NCBI GenBank assembly: GCA_024742475.1
Contig: JANSYI010000053.1
Span: forward strand, 1 to 40,849
Length of the DNA stretch: 40,849 nucleotides
From: a bacterium
Lineage (GTDB): Bacteria > Myxococcota_A > Polyangia > Nannocystales > Nannocystaceae
Direction of reading: 5' to 3'
Part shown: positions 7,005-15,295 of the stretch, piece after piece
Layout: the number at the start of each line of letters is the position of its first letter
Numbering within the stretch: the stretch's first letter is position 1
Program-made: the position numbers and the translations under genes
The notes under the pieces: model-generated
What the model was told of the DNA's origin: nothing
The model's input: the letters and a program-made list of their open reading frames with translations, nothing else
Database searches by the model: none

Positions 7005-9770
7005 TTGAGCGCCTCCCGGCAACCTGCGATCCGGACGAGCACCGACCGCGTCATGGTCGGCGTCCTCGTGCTCGGTGGGGCTGCCTTGTGGCTGACCGGC
7101 CCTGGAATGCCGAGGTGGCTCGGGACGGCGCTTCTGCTCGGAGGGCTCTGGGAGGCCCGCTTCGTCATCGGCAAGCTCCCCGATCGACTCAGCGCAGCGG
7201 CACCCTACGCCGTACTGCTCACCGCCTACGTGGCGCTCTTCTGGGAGCTGCTGATCGGCCGCCCGCCGGCCACACGCGACCACGGCATCCACTACTTTCA
7301 GACACGCCTGCTGTGGGACTCGTTCATCCCCAGCGGGAGACTCTGGGGGTGGAGCGACGCTCTAGGGGCCGGGTACCCGTTCGGGGAGAGCTATCCCGTG
7401 CTCGGCTACGTGCTCGGGGGCCTTCCGCACGCCCTGAGCTTTGGGCTCATCGGTACCCGGGCAAGCTACGCGTTGGGCATCGCGATCACCTGGGCGCTCG
7501 GTACCCTCGCGGTCGGCTGGCTCGCGCACGCGATCGTGGGCACGATGCACCGCCACAGCATCGCCCGACGCTGGGCGTTCTGCGTGGGGGGCCTGCTCTG
7601 GCTGTTCGACGCGGGCGCGAGTCGCCAAGGCGGTTGGAACTACCTGATGTTCCACGGCGTCTGGCCCCAGATGTTCTCGGCCGTGCTCTGGGCGCTCTCG
7701 CTGACCCTGACCACGCGAGCCCTCGAGCGGCCGACCTATCGACGTGTCGCGGCCGCGGCGTTGGTGCTCGGAGCGAGCCTCATGGCCCATCCCTTCGGCA
7801 TGCTGGCCGCTGCCGCTTCCGCGGGCCTGTTCGGGGTGGTCATCCTCTTTGCGCCCGGCGAGATGCCGGCGCCGCTGCGCACGTGGGCGGCCGTGCATCT
7901 GGGCGCAGGCGTCGTCGCGGCAGGCGTTCTCGTCGTGTTCTTCGGCAGCGCGGGCGCGATGGCTCGCAGCCCCGTGCAGTGGTCTCCCCTCGGCCAGCTC
8001 TCCTACGAGACGCTCTCGGGCGGCCTGTTCCCCACGCATTGGGTGTGGCTGGGTCCCCTGTTCGTGCTCGGCGTACTCGCGGTCGTGCGCCGCCCTAGCG
8101 CGTTGGGGCTGCTCGGCGTGCTGCTCGTCGCGGCGCTGGTCGTGTTGGGCTCTCACGAGTCGATGACGGTCTTGCGCCTCGACCTGCTGGTCTCGGGTTT
8201 CAAGAACCTGCAGTTTCCGCGCTACACGATCGAGCTCAAGCCCGTCATGTTCGCGGTCGGTGGCGTCGGGGCGATCACCGTGCCCGCTGCGCTGCGCGCC
8301 GTCGCCCCGCGCGAGGTCCCTTCACGCCCGCTCGCGTGGCTGTTCGTCGCAATCGCGACGCCGTTCGTCGCCACGCTCGTCCCCGACGTCGGGCGGCTCG
8401 CCACGCGCCCCGTCGGTGCCATCGACACCCTCGAGGCCAACCCCGAGGGGGAGCACGACACCAAGCTGCTCGAAGCCCTGCGCGCCGAGGCTGCGGGCCA
8501 CCCCGAAGGCCTGAAGGTCGCGTACCTGCGTGCGGGCATGGGCGGCGGCATGTTCCCGCTGTTCGCCATCACCGACGCGGGCGCCGACCTGGTGCTCGAT
8601 GGCCACATCGCCGCGGTCAACTTCAAGCACCGCATTCGTCGCGAAGCCGTGGCCTACGACGCGCTTGGCGTCACCCACGTGATTCACGACCGACCGCTGG
8701 GCGAGAAGGACCCCGCGTTCGAGCGCCGCCTCGAGCAGATCGGTCGCTTCGGACGCTATCGGCTGACCCGCTACACCCCCGAGCGCCCGATCGATGCGGT
8801 GACGGTCGATGAAGGCAGCGCAACCCTCGACATCGACTCGACCGAACGCGTGGCGCTCGACGTCGAGTCCGCGGGACCCACACGCGTCGTGCTGAGCCGA
8901 GCGCCGCACCTGAGATGGGACGCCACCTTCGAGGGTGAGTCGGTCGAGATCGAGGAGATGCGCCGGGTTCGCGGCCTCACCCTCTTGGGCGTCCGCGTGC
9001 CTGGGTCGGGCCGGCTGGAGCTCTCCTACCGCCGCGCCCCCAAAGAGCGCGTGGCAGGCTGGGCGTCGGCGCTCGCGTGGCTGCTCGGGCTCGTCGCGCT
9101 CACCTCCGGACGGCCCATTCCTTTCCGCCGCCGCGCGAGCTGGCCACGGTCGCTGGTCCCCGTGCTGCTGGGCGCGGGCGTGCTCGCAGTGCTGTTCGTC
9201 GCACGCATGCAGGCGAACAACCTCGAGAGAACCTGGCAGCACTTTGCCGCCGAGCGAGCCTACCGAGGCGCGGCCAAACCCGAAGACGAGGCCACAGCCT
9301 CCGAGCGGCCCGTGCTCGTCCGGGACCTGGTCGACGAAGGCGCACTCACCGTGCGTCGAACCCCGGAGCGAGCCTGCAACGGCCTGCAGGGCAAGGACGT
9401 GCTGGCGGGCTGCAGCGAAGCCGAGCACGCCCCGATCCGCGCCACCACCTATCGCGCGCCCTACCTCTACCGCTGCGTCGAGTTCGGCCTGCCGCCGGGC
9501 GGCGTCGCGGAGATTCAGCTCGGAGACGGGCGGCACGACGTGCTCGGTCGGCTGACACGGCGCCTGCTCGGCTCGCCGGGGCGCGGGCTCACGTTCGGCG
9601 TCGCGCAGGTCCCCACCCCGAGCAAGCTTTCGTCGGACAATCTCGACTTCTTCGCGAAGGTCGAGCAACCCGGCCAACCCGTCGTCGCCGTCTTGCGCAA
9701 CGGCGGGCGCCACATGGAGCGCTTCTGCCTCTCCGCGGCCGAGGTCAGCGCGCCCGAAGAAACGCGATGA
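7005..9770 (+). CDS. Multi-pass membrane protein, GT-C glycosyltransferase-like
   Basis: From a TTG at 7005 the protein has 921 residues; an ATG at 7053 is the alternative but would begin inside the first membrane helix. About ten hydrophobic helices fill residues 15-450. After the second comes a loop with TRDHGIHYFQTRLLWDSF and then GWSDALGAGYPFGESYP. This acidic/His first loop followed by a GxPxxxxYP segment is typical of GT-C-fold transferases and of the 6-pyruvoyl-tetrahydropterin-synthase-related membrane proteins (PF10131). A soluble domain of some 300 residues follows, two more helices near residues 685-735, and a Cys-containing C-terminal domain. It probably transfers a sugar or similar group from a lipid carrier to an envelope polymer. 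It is divergent from the pilin-helix protein (60 bases apart) and its last 26 bases overlap the convergent cytochrome gene. Confidence 0.65.
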   Translation: MSASRQPAIRTSTDRVMVGVLVLGGAALWLTGPGMPRWLGTALLLGGLWEARFVIGKLPDRLSAAAPYAVLLTAYVALFWELLIGRPPATRDHGIHYFQTRLLWDSFIPSGRLWGWSDALGAGYPFGESYPVLGYVLGGLPHALSFGLIGTRASYALGIAITWALGTLAVGWLAHAIVGTMHRHSIARRWAFCVGGLLWLFDAGASRQGGWNYLMFHGVWPQMFSAVLWALSLTLTTRALERPTYRRVAAAALVLGASLMAHPFGMLAAAASAGLFGVVILFAPGEMPAPLRTWAAVHLGAGVVAAGVLVVFFGSAGAMARSPVQWSPLGQLSYETLSGGLFPTHWVWLGPLFVLGVLAVVRRPSALGLLGVLLVAALVVLGSHESMTVLRLDLLVSGFKNLQFPRYTIELKPVMFAVGGVGAITVPAALRAVAPREVPSRPLAWLFVAIATPFVATLVPDVGRLATRPVGAIDTLEANPEGEHDTKLLEALRAEAAGHPEGLKVAYLRAGMGGGMFPLFAITDAGADLVLDGHIAAVNFKHRIRREAVAYDALGVTHVIHDRPLGEKDPAFERRLEQIGRFGRYRLTRYTPERPIDAVTVDEGSATLDIDSTERVALDVESAGPTRVVLSRAPHLRWDATFEGESVEIEEMRRVRGLTLLGVRVPGSGRLELSYRRAPKERVAGWASALAWLLGLVALTSGRPIPFRRRASWPRSLVPVLLGAGVLAVLFVARMQANNLERTWQHFAAERAYRGAAKPEDEATASERPVLVRDLVDEGALTVRRTPERACNGLQGKDVLAGCSEAEHAPIRATTYRAPYLYRCVEFGLPPGGVAEIQLGDGRHDVLGRLTRRLLGSPGRGLTFGVAQVPTPSKLSSDNLDFFAKVEQPGQPVVAVLRNGGRHMERFCLSAAEVSAPEETR

Positions 9771-11085
9771 GGTCGTCTCGGGTGTCCGCCGAGAGGTCGA
9801 CGCCGTACGCGTGCCCCTTCACGGCACCGACGCCTCGTGGCCCGCGGTAGTCGTCGCGAAACCGTTCGCGCCCGAACAGCGCCACGAGAGAGCCGACGCT
9901 TCCGTCGTGCAGATACGGCGCGGCATCGGCGACGCGAATGAGTGGCGCGGGCCGGTACATCCCGGTGCCTCGCGCCGCGCCCGTGGCCAGGTTTGCGTCG
10001 GTCCCCACCCTCTTGGCCGCGACGGGTGCGCCCGCTCCGCTCGGGTCTGCATGGCATGAAGCGCAGGCATCGGCGAACACGTTCGCGCCGCGCTCGATGG
10101 CTCGCGCGTCGCCGCCACCACGCGCCGGCGGTGGCGTGAGCGCGTACAGGTAGACCGCGAGCGCCCACGCGAGCTCACGGGGGGGCCGGGTCCGCTCACG
10201 GTTGGCGTGGAGGATCTGCGTCTCCTGACGGATCGCCAGCGCGGCGGGGTGTCCGTGGGTCAGCGTCGCAGCCTGAGTGAGATGTCGGAGCTCTCGCAGG
10301 CCCCACAGGTCGACGATCGCGACCGGGTCTTCGTCGTCATCGGCGGTGATGTCGGCCCGGCCGGGACCCCAGCTGCGCATGCGATCCGCGAGTTCCGCGG
10401 ACACGGGTGCCCCCGTCTGCTCGTGCCACGCCAGCCGCATGCGACCGTAGTCGAGGCTTCGCCGCGCGCGACCTTCGATCGCCGCGCCGCGCTCCACGGA
10501 CACGTGGCACAGCGCGCAGGTGATGCCCACCTTCGCCGCGCCGTCGATGTCTTCGAACGCCACCACGCCCGGCCACACCCCCGCGACCTCGACCAGCCCC
10601 ACCTCCTGGGCGAGCGATGGCCGGGCGAGCGCATGCGCAGCCTGGGGCTCGGGACGCAGCGGGTACTCGAAGAAGACGCGCCGACCCAGCGCGGCCCAAC
10701 CCTCGAACGAGGTCGGGCGGACGCCATTCCACAGCGGCGCGGCCTGATCTGGCAGCCGAACCTCACGCGAGGCCCGGAGGCCATCGACCACGGACGCGTC
10801 CACGGCGTGGACCCGCGGCGTCCACTCGGGTAGGCCGTCCCAGCCTCGGCTGCCAAGTCCGTACGCGCTCAGCCGAGTGGCCGAGTAGACGTTGGTGGGC
10901 TCGGTGATCGAAGCCTCGAGCGCCGACCTTCGAAAGTCGTCGTCGTCTAGGTATCGCTGCCCTTCGGCGAGGATCCACGCATCGGACCACGGCTCGGACG
11001 CGCGCATCGCAGGCTCGACGTGCGGCGGCGCTTCGGCAGGGTTGCCGCAGCCGCCCAGCAGCAGCGCGGCCAGCAACCGCTTCAT
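9745..11085 (-). CDS. Di-haem c-type cytochrome lipoprotein (MauG/CcpA-like)
   Basis: 446 residues from the ATG at 11085. The signal MKRLLAALLLGGC places a lipidated Cys at residue 13. Two haem-binding CxxCH motifs are present: CALCH at 190-194 and CASCH at 341-345. After the second, a YLHDGSVGSLVALF segment matches the end of the C-terminal cytochrome domain in bacterial cytochrome c peroxidases and MauG-like proteins. The first domain is larger than usual and unlike a standard peroxidase domain, so peroxidase activity is not assured; an electron carrier is equally possible. Located in the periplasm, attached to a membrane. Its start overlaps the stop of the upstream lipoprotein gene (ATGA at 11082-11085), so the two are translationally coupled. 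Its 3' end overlaps the convergent membrane-protein gene by 26 bases. Confidence 0.8.
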   Translation of the reverse strand: MKRLLAALLLGGCGNPAEAPPHVEPAMRASEPWSDAWILAEGQRYLDDDDFRRSALEASITEPTNVYSATRLSAYGLGSRGWDGLPEWTPRVHAVDASVVDGLRASREVRLPDQAAPLWNGVRPTSFEGWAALGRRVFFEYPLRPEPQAAHALARPSLAQEVGLVEVAGVWPGVVAFEDIDGAAKVGITCALCHVSVERGAAIEGRARRSLDYGRMRLAWHEQTGAPVSAELADRMRSWGPGRADITADDDEDPVAIVDLWGLRELRHLTQAATLTHGHPAALAIRQETQILHANRERTRPPRELAWALAVYLYALTPPPARGGGDARAIERGANVFADACASCHADPSGAGAPVAAKRVGTDANLATGAARGTGMYRPAPLIRVADAAPYLHDGSVGSLVALFGRERFRDDYRGPRGVGAVKGHAYGVDLSADTRDDLIAFLRAR

Positions 11086-11783
11086 GTCACGATGTTCTCG
11101 GGCTCGTCGCGCGGGGCCTGCGGCGAGACGAGCGTTCGCACCTCGCCGCCGATCTCCACGTCGAACTCCACGACGTACATTGGACCCCACGTGCTCTGGC
11201 CCAGCGCCTTTTCGACCTTGCCCCAATCGGGCGCGCCCAGGGCGTAGCCGACCCGCAGCGAAGCGCCGGCGGCGACCTTCTGGTCCCAGGGGTTGTACTT
11301 GGACTCTTCCCACACGGTCGGTTCTCGCGTGGTCATGGTGCCGACGACCTCGCCGCCCTCGGCCTTCTTCAGGCGAACCGCCTTCACGGCGAAGGCGTGC
11401 GCCTGGTCGGACTCGGACTCGATGGAGAACTGCACGCGCGACTGCACGCAGCTCGGCGCGAACGCTCGGGCGCCGTGAGCGGGCGCGTCCCCCATCTGCG
11501 CCTTCTGCTGCATGCCCGGTTCTTCGATCCCCACGGGAACCGGAGATGCGGACGCAGACTTCGGCGAGGGGCAGTCGTCCTGGAGCTGTACCGAGCTCAC
11601 CGCGATCTGCACCTTGGCCGAGCTGGGCGGCGTCTGCGGCTGCGGCTCCTCGGGCGTCGCGGTGGCGACCTCGGGACCGTTTGGAGGCGACTTGCCCTTG
11701 CCCTCCTCATGGCCCGCGCACCCTGCGGTCACGGCGAGGGTGGACACGATGAGAGCGACGCCGAGCAGTTTCATCTCCTTCAT
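11082..11783 (-). CDS. Hypothetical lipoprotein coupled to di-haem cytochrome
   Basis: 233 residues. Signal MKEMKLLGVALIVSTLAVTAGC gives a good lipobox (TAGC, Cys22). A Pro/Glu-rich spacer of about 35 residues follows, then a beta-rich domain (residues 58-230) with two cysteines (about 71 and 112) and repeated alternating strands, perhaps an Ig-like fold. No catalytic motif is visible. AAGGAG directly abuts the second ATG (11774), too close to serve it, so the ATG at 11783 is kept. It overlaps the cytochrome gene by four bases and presumably works with it in the periplasm, for example as a scaffold or partner; that role is inferred from coupling only. Confidence 0.7.
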   Translation of the reverse strand: MKEMKLLGVALIVSTLAVTAGCAGHEEGKGKSPPNGPEVATATPEEPQPQTPPSSAKVQIAVSSVQLQDDCPSPKSASASPVPVGIEEPGMQQKAQMGDAPAHGARAFAPSCVQSRVQFSIESESDQAHAFAVKAVRLKKAEGGEVVGTMTTREPTVWEESKYNPWDQKVAAGASLRVGYALGAPDWGKVEKALGQSTWGPMYVVEFDVEIGGEVRTLVSPQAPRDEPENIVT

Positions 11784-11856
11784 GGTGCCAGCTCAACGCG
11801 CGGCGGAGGGTCTCGATCTAGACCATGCAGCTTGATCACCGTTTCGTGACGGTGCT

Positions 11857-12957
11857 TCAGCCGGACCGCAGCGCCTTCGGCCGAGCCGACGACCCGGTTG
11901 ACTCGACCGGCTTGGACAGCACGATGCTGCCGCCAGCCTGCTCCCCGCTTGCGTACGCGGCGTTGCGCGACGCTCCGCCGCGACGGACGGTCTGCGTTCG
12001 AGGGTAGCGACGCTTGAAGAAGGCCCCAAGCTCGGGCCCGGGGACCCACACCAGACCCTGCTCCTGAAACTGCGTGTTCTGGGCGGCGAGCTTGGCCTCG
12101 AACCCCGACATGACGCCCGCGAGGAACGCCTGGCGGTCGCGGTTGGACGTGCGCTCGGCGGTCCGACGGTACTCGGCCCACAGTCTCAGCGCCGTCTCGG
12201 AGAGGAACGTGTGGACGTGCTCGGCCATCGCCAGGTTGGGCTCGAGTCCGCAGATCTCGAGCACGCTCCCGCGTTTGCCCTCGCGCGGCCGATACACCGG
12301 CACCCACAACCCGTCAACGAAGAAGTACGTCGTGAGGATGAGGGCGAGTCGCCTATCGTGTTCGAGGATGCGCCCGCTCGGCCGCCCCAGGTGGCGAAAG
12401 CCGTACCGCTGCCCCGCCGGCTCGGACGCGTCGCGTTCGACCTCGATGTTGAAACGAAGCATGAGCTTGCGCGCCGCGGTCGCGGCAGCCTCGGCCTCGT
12501 GCTGGTTGGGGCTCTCGGCGAGCGCGAGCAGCTTGCGGATCCGCTGCACCACGCGATTCTCGTGGGAGTCCTCCACGGCCGGAGGCGGCGGTAGCTCGGC
12601 CCTCGCGTGACCGGCGATGCCGAGTTGCTCGCACACCCGCCGAAACGTCGGCCCATGCGGCGGCTCTTGGACCCGCATGACCTCGTCGACGAACTGGTGG
12701 GCCACCTCGTGCTTGAGCACCTCCACGACCACCGTCCAGGGGTGCTCGAGCACCAGCGGCCGCGACAGCTCCAGGCTCCGCAGGGCGCCGTTCCATTGCC
12801 CCAGCTGGGCGCGCGTCTCGCTGAGCCGAAACAGCGGACGGCGCAGGACTTCGCGAAAGTACGTCGCGTTGATCGAGTCCCACTCGGCGACGATCCGCGC
12901 GAGCAGCTTGGCCTCCAACGCGGCGCCAAGCGCCCCTACGCCCCGTTTCGTGGCCAC
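11857..12957 (-). CDS. SprT-like metallopeptidase with DUF2786 domain
   Basis: 366 residues from a GTG at 12957; the frame extends 24 codons further but into the promoter of the divergent exbD. The N-terminal half holds HEVAHQF near residue 83, the HExxH zinc site, and HGPTFRRV about 15 residues later, whose His is the third ligand. This arrangement (HExxH..HGxxF) is that of the SprT/Spartan family of DNA-protein-crosslink proteases. Residues 138-175 (RIRKLLALAESPN, then an EAEAAATAARKLM helix) match DUF2786, a small helical domain known from phage and chromosomal proteins. The rest is a conserved-looking mixed domain and a basic tail. Likely a cytoplasmic protease or DNA-associated factor. 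It is transcribed away from exbD; no partner gene is evident. Confidence 0.75.
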   Translation of the reverse strand: MATKRGVGALGAALEAKLLARIVAEWDSINATYFREVLRRPLFRLSETRAQLGQWNGALRSLELSRPLVLEHPWTVVVEVLKHEVAHQFVDEVMRVQEPPHGPTFRRVCEQLGIAGHARAELPPPPAVEDSHENRVVQRIRKLLALAESPNQHEAEAAATAARKLMLRFNIEVERDASEPAGQRYGFRHLGRPSGRILEHDRRLALILTTYFFVDGLWVPVYRPREGKRGSVLEICGLEPNLAMAEHVHTFLSETALRLWAEYRRTAERTSNRDRQAFLAGVMSGFEAKLAAQNTQFQEQGLVWVPGPELGAFFKRRYPRTQTVRRGGASRNAAYASGEQAGGSIVLSKPVESTGSSARPKALRSG

Positions 12958-13016
12958 GGCGGCACTGTACAACAGGTCATGGCGGCCGCTGCCGAGCTTG
13001 GGTATTCTGCAGCCGC

Positions 13017-13439
13017 ATGGGCATGTCATCCGAGGGCGGCAGCGAAGACGGACTCGCAGCCGAGATCAACGTCACGCCCATGGTCGACGTGCTGCTGAGC
13101 CTGCTGATCATCTTCATGGTCTCGCAGCCCTCGCCCGCCAACGAGCAGATCCCACTCAACGTGCCGCAGGACTCGGTGGTTCAAAACCCCTCCGATCCCA
13201 ACGCCTCGCTGCTCGTCTCCGTGGGTGCGGACGGCACGGTCAAGCTCGGCAAGTCGCCCGTCCCCAACGAGTACGACGCGCTCGTCGAGGCCTTCAAGAA
13301 CAACGAGAAGGCACAAGAAGACGACAAGGTCGTGGTCAAGGGTGACGAGAAGGCGAAGTACGGCGCCATCATCACCGTCATGGCGGCCGCACACGAGGCC
13401 GGCATCGAGCAGGTCGGCGTCGCCTCCGAACGCCTGTGA
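13017..13439 (+). CDS. exbD: ExbD/TolR-family proton-channel subunit
   Basis: 140 residues. A short cytoplasmic start ends in AEINVTPMVDVLL, the signature of ExbD/TolR proteins including the essential membrane Asp (in MVDVLL), followed by a single helix (LLSLLIIFMVSQ). The periplasmic domain of about 100 residues ends with GAIITVMAAAHEAGIEQVGVAS, the typical ExbD C-terminal strand-helix-strand. ExbD works with ExbB/TolQ to drive TonB- or Tol-type machines with the proton gradient, but no exbB, tolQ or tonB lies in this window, so its partners must be elsewhere. Two in-frame ATGs (13017 and 13023) are possible starts. The stop overlaps the next gene's GTG start (GTGA), so both are coupled. Confidence 0.85.
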   Translation: MGMSSEGGSEDGLAAEINVTPMVDVLLSLLIIFMVSQPSPANEQIPLNVPQDSVVQNPSDPNASLLVSVGADGTVKLGKSPVPNEYDALVEAFKNNEKAQEDDKVVVKGDEKAKYGAIITVMAAAHEAGIEQVGVASERL

Positions 13440-13846
13440 ACGACGCGCTGTTCGTCTACGGGTCGCTGCGCGAGGGCGCTCGCCACCCGATGTACGAGGT
13501 CCTCCGGGAGCACGGCACCCTCGCAGGACCAGCCCGAGTCCGGGGCCGGCTGTACGTCGTCGACTGGTACCCCGGGCTCGTGCTCGACGATGCGGCAGGG
13601 TGGGTCGTGGGCGAGCTGTGGACCTCGATCGCCTCCGCGGCGTGGCCCGTGCTCGACTTCTACGAGGGCTGCAGCGCCGAAGACCCTGCCCCGCATGAGT
13701 ATGTGCGGCGTTCGGCGCAGGTCGACGTGGCCGGAGTCTGGAAGCAGGCGTGGGTCTACGACTACGCGCGCAATGTCGGCGCGTTGACCATGGTGGACAG
13801 CGGCGACTGGCTCGAGCGGTCATCGACGAAGAACCCCGAGGGCTGA
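13436..13846 (+). CDS. Gamma-glutamylcyclotransferase-like (AIG2/GGCT) protein
   Basis: 136 residues. The start FVYGSLREG is the YGSL substrate-binding loop of the GGCT/AIG2 fold. LDFYEG around residue 77 supplies the catalytic Glu position, and the AWVYDY strand near the end completes the barrel. Family members release 5-oxoproline from gamma-glutamyl peptides or amines; the exact substrate cannot be read from sequence. The GTG start overlaps the exbD stop in a GTGA, which is decisive for start choice. A strong hairpin covers its stop codon. The link to exbD is unexplained. Confidence 0.8.
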   Translation: MNDALFVYGSLREGARHPMYEVLREHGTLAGPARVRGRLYVVDWYPGLVLDDAAGWVVGELWTSIASAAWPVLDFYEGCSAEDPAPHEYVRRSAQVDVAGVWKQAWVYDYARNVGALTMVDSGDWLERSSTKNPEG

Positions 13847-13862
13847 GCAGCCCACGGGGTTC
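13831..13862. terminator. Strong hairpin spanning a stop codon, likely bidirectional terminator
   Basis: GAACCCCG (13831-13838) pairs perfectly with CGGGGTTC (13855-13862). Inside, GGGCT (13840-13844) pairs with AGCCC (13849-13853) around a GAGC loop, with one A:A mismatch between the two stems. The TGA of the GGCT-like gene lies in the apex. The structure sits between two convergent genes and could stop transcription from both sides, although neither flank has a long T-run. Confidence 0.6.
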
Positions 13863-13885
13863 GACGCGTCCGATGCCTGGTTGAA

Positions 13886-15091
13886 TCAGCCGCAGCCGAT
13901 CAGCTCGCTGTCGCCGATCTCCGCGACGATGTCGCGGGCGGAGTCGACGACGATGCCGACCTCGGTGTCCCCAACGAGGACGCTGACGCCCGTGTAGCGC
14001 TCGCCCTCGATCTCGCCCGAGGTCACCCAGAACGTGTTGACCCCGATGTCATCCGCCCAGCCGAGGACTGCGTCTGTGTCGTCCTCTTGGCCCGGGATGA
14101 GGAAGCCCAGGTGCAAGCCAGCGGCCGCGATGAGCTCGAAGTGTTCCGCGCTGACGTCGTCGTGGCCGAACAGGTCTTCCCCCTCGGGGTCGAGCTCGTC
14201 GAAGAGCGTAAAGGTGTCGTCGTGGTCGAACGGAAGCGACTTGTCGAACGAGCACTGGACCGCATCGCCGCCCTTGGCCTCGCAGCACGCCGCCTTCACG
14301 AACTGACCGTTGTCGGGGTTGTGGCAGATGCCCGCGCTGTTCTCGGTGGACAGATCGGGGCACTCGTCCTCGGGCGCGACCAGGTCGACCGCGGCTTCGC
14401 AGGCTGCGGGGATGTTGCCCACGCCGAACTCTTCGTCGCTCACCGCCTGGACGCAGGCCGCCGCGCATGCGCTGTTCATCGCGAAGCGGCCCGTGGCCAC
14501 GTCGCGGCACACCGTGCGCTCTTCTCCGTCGATGGTGATCGTGTCCCACTCGGGCTGCTCGACGCCGTCGGCGGCGAGGGCGTTGGCGAGGAAGCAGCAC
14601 AGCGAGTCCTCGAACTGGCCTGCGCTGTCGATGCAGCGCCCGGCGGAGTTGTGACGCGCCTGTGGATCGCAGATGTCGGCACAACACGCGCTGGGCACGA
14701 ACGCACCGGTGGCCGAGTCGGCGCACCGCTGCAAGGACGCGTTGCCTTCGGGCGCCCGAAGCACGACTTGCTCGGGGCAGCTCGTCGCGGATTCGTACGC
14801 GTCGAACAGCCCGGCCTCGGCGCAGCAGGCCGAGTTCTCGAAGCCGGAGTCGTTGAAGCAGGTCGCGGTCACGCTGTTGGTCAGCTGGTCGCCGTCGCTC
14901 GACTCGTTGGCGTCGCGACCGACGAGCTCGATGGTCAGCTCCTCGAGCGGCGCGCACTCGATGTCCTCGGTCTCGTCGGCTTTGCCCCCAGCGCCGCCAC
15001 CGTTGCTCCCTTGCGAGCCATCGGATTCGGCGCCGCAAGCCGTCATGCCGAGTGCGAGGAGGAGCGAGAAGAGTTTGGTCTTGGATGTCAT
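13886..15091 (-). CDS. Lipoprotein with five Cys-Cys repeats
   Basis: 401 residues from the ATG at 15091, with GGGGAA ahead as ribosome-binding site. Signal MTSKTKLFSLLLALGMTAC (Cys19) and a Gly/Ser-rich linker precede a repeat region from residue 78 to 270. Each unit has the form C-x-[DN]-...-G-x-F-...-[SA]-x-C-C, with first Cys at 78, 123, 153, 195 and 256 and Cys pairs at 89/90, 136/137, 165/166 and 269/270. In the fourth unit the pair is replaced by SACAAAC. A globular domain without many cysteines fills 280-401 and ends in GCG. Repeats of this kind are known to me from myxobacterial surface proteins but I cannot name a family. Probably outer-membrane anchored and disulfide-stabilised; its job is unknown. 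The DsbA-like gene lies just upstream. Confidence 0.75.
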   Translation of the reverse strand: MTSKTKLFSLLLALGMTACGAESDGSQGSNGGGAGGKADETEDIECAPLEELTIELVGRDANESSDGDQLTNSVTATCFNDSGFENSACCAEAGLFDAYESATSCPEQVVLRAPEGNASLQRCADSATGAFVPSACCADICDPQARHNSAGRCIDSAGQFEDSLCCFLANALAADGVEQPEWDTITIDGEERTVCRDVATGRFAMNSACAAACVQAVSDEEFGVGNIPAACEAAVDLVAPEDECPDLSTENSAGICHNPDNGQFVKAACCEAKGGDAVQCSFDKSLPFDHDDTFTLFDELDPEGEDLFGHDDVSAEHFELIAAAGLHLGFLIPGQEDDTDAVLGWADDIGVNTFWVTSGEIEGERYTGVSVLVGDTEVGIVVDSARDIVAEIGDSELIGCG

Positions 15092-15295
15092 GTTCGTGTT
15101 CCCCAACCGGGCCGTGGCCACCCCGATACCCCGGTGGTTTACACCTACATCGGAGCACTTCAAGTCACATCTCGGTACATTCTCCAACTTTTCCGCACCA
15201 TCACGCCAAGCCACCGAAATCACGATGAGAATGACGTGGTGTCCGAATCCGCGCGCCCGTTGGGTTTGGTGTTTTGATGGGGAGGAGGGTGAGGT

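Noticed and set aside
8322..9713. Long minus-strand open frame inside the GT-C-like gene
   Set aside because: Shadow of the plus-strand gene, which has clear membrane helices; the antisense product has no domain.
14087..15277. 396-codon plus-strand frame opposite the Cys-repeat lipoprotein
   Set aside because: The minus-strand gene has a lipobox, ribosome-binding site and internal repeats; the opposite frame has none.
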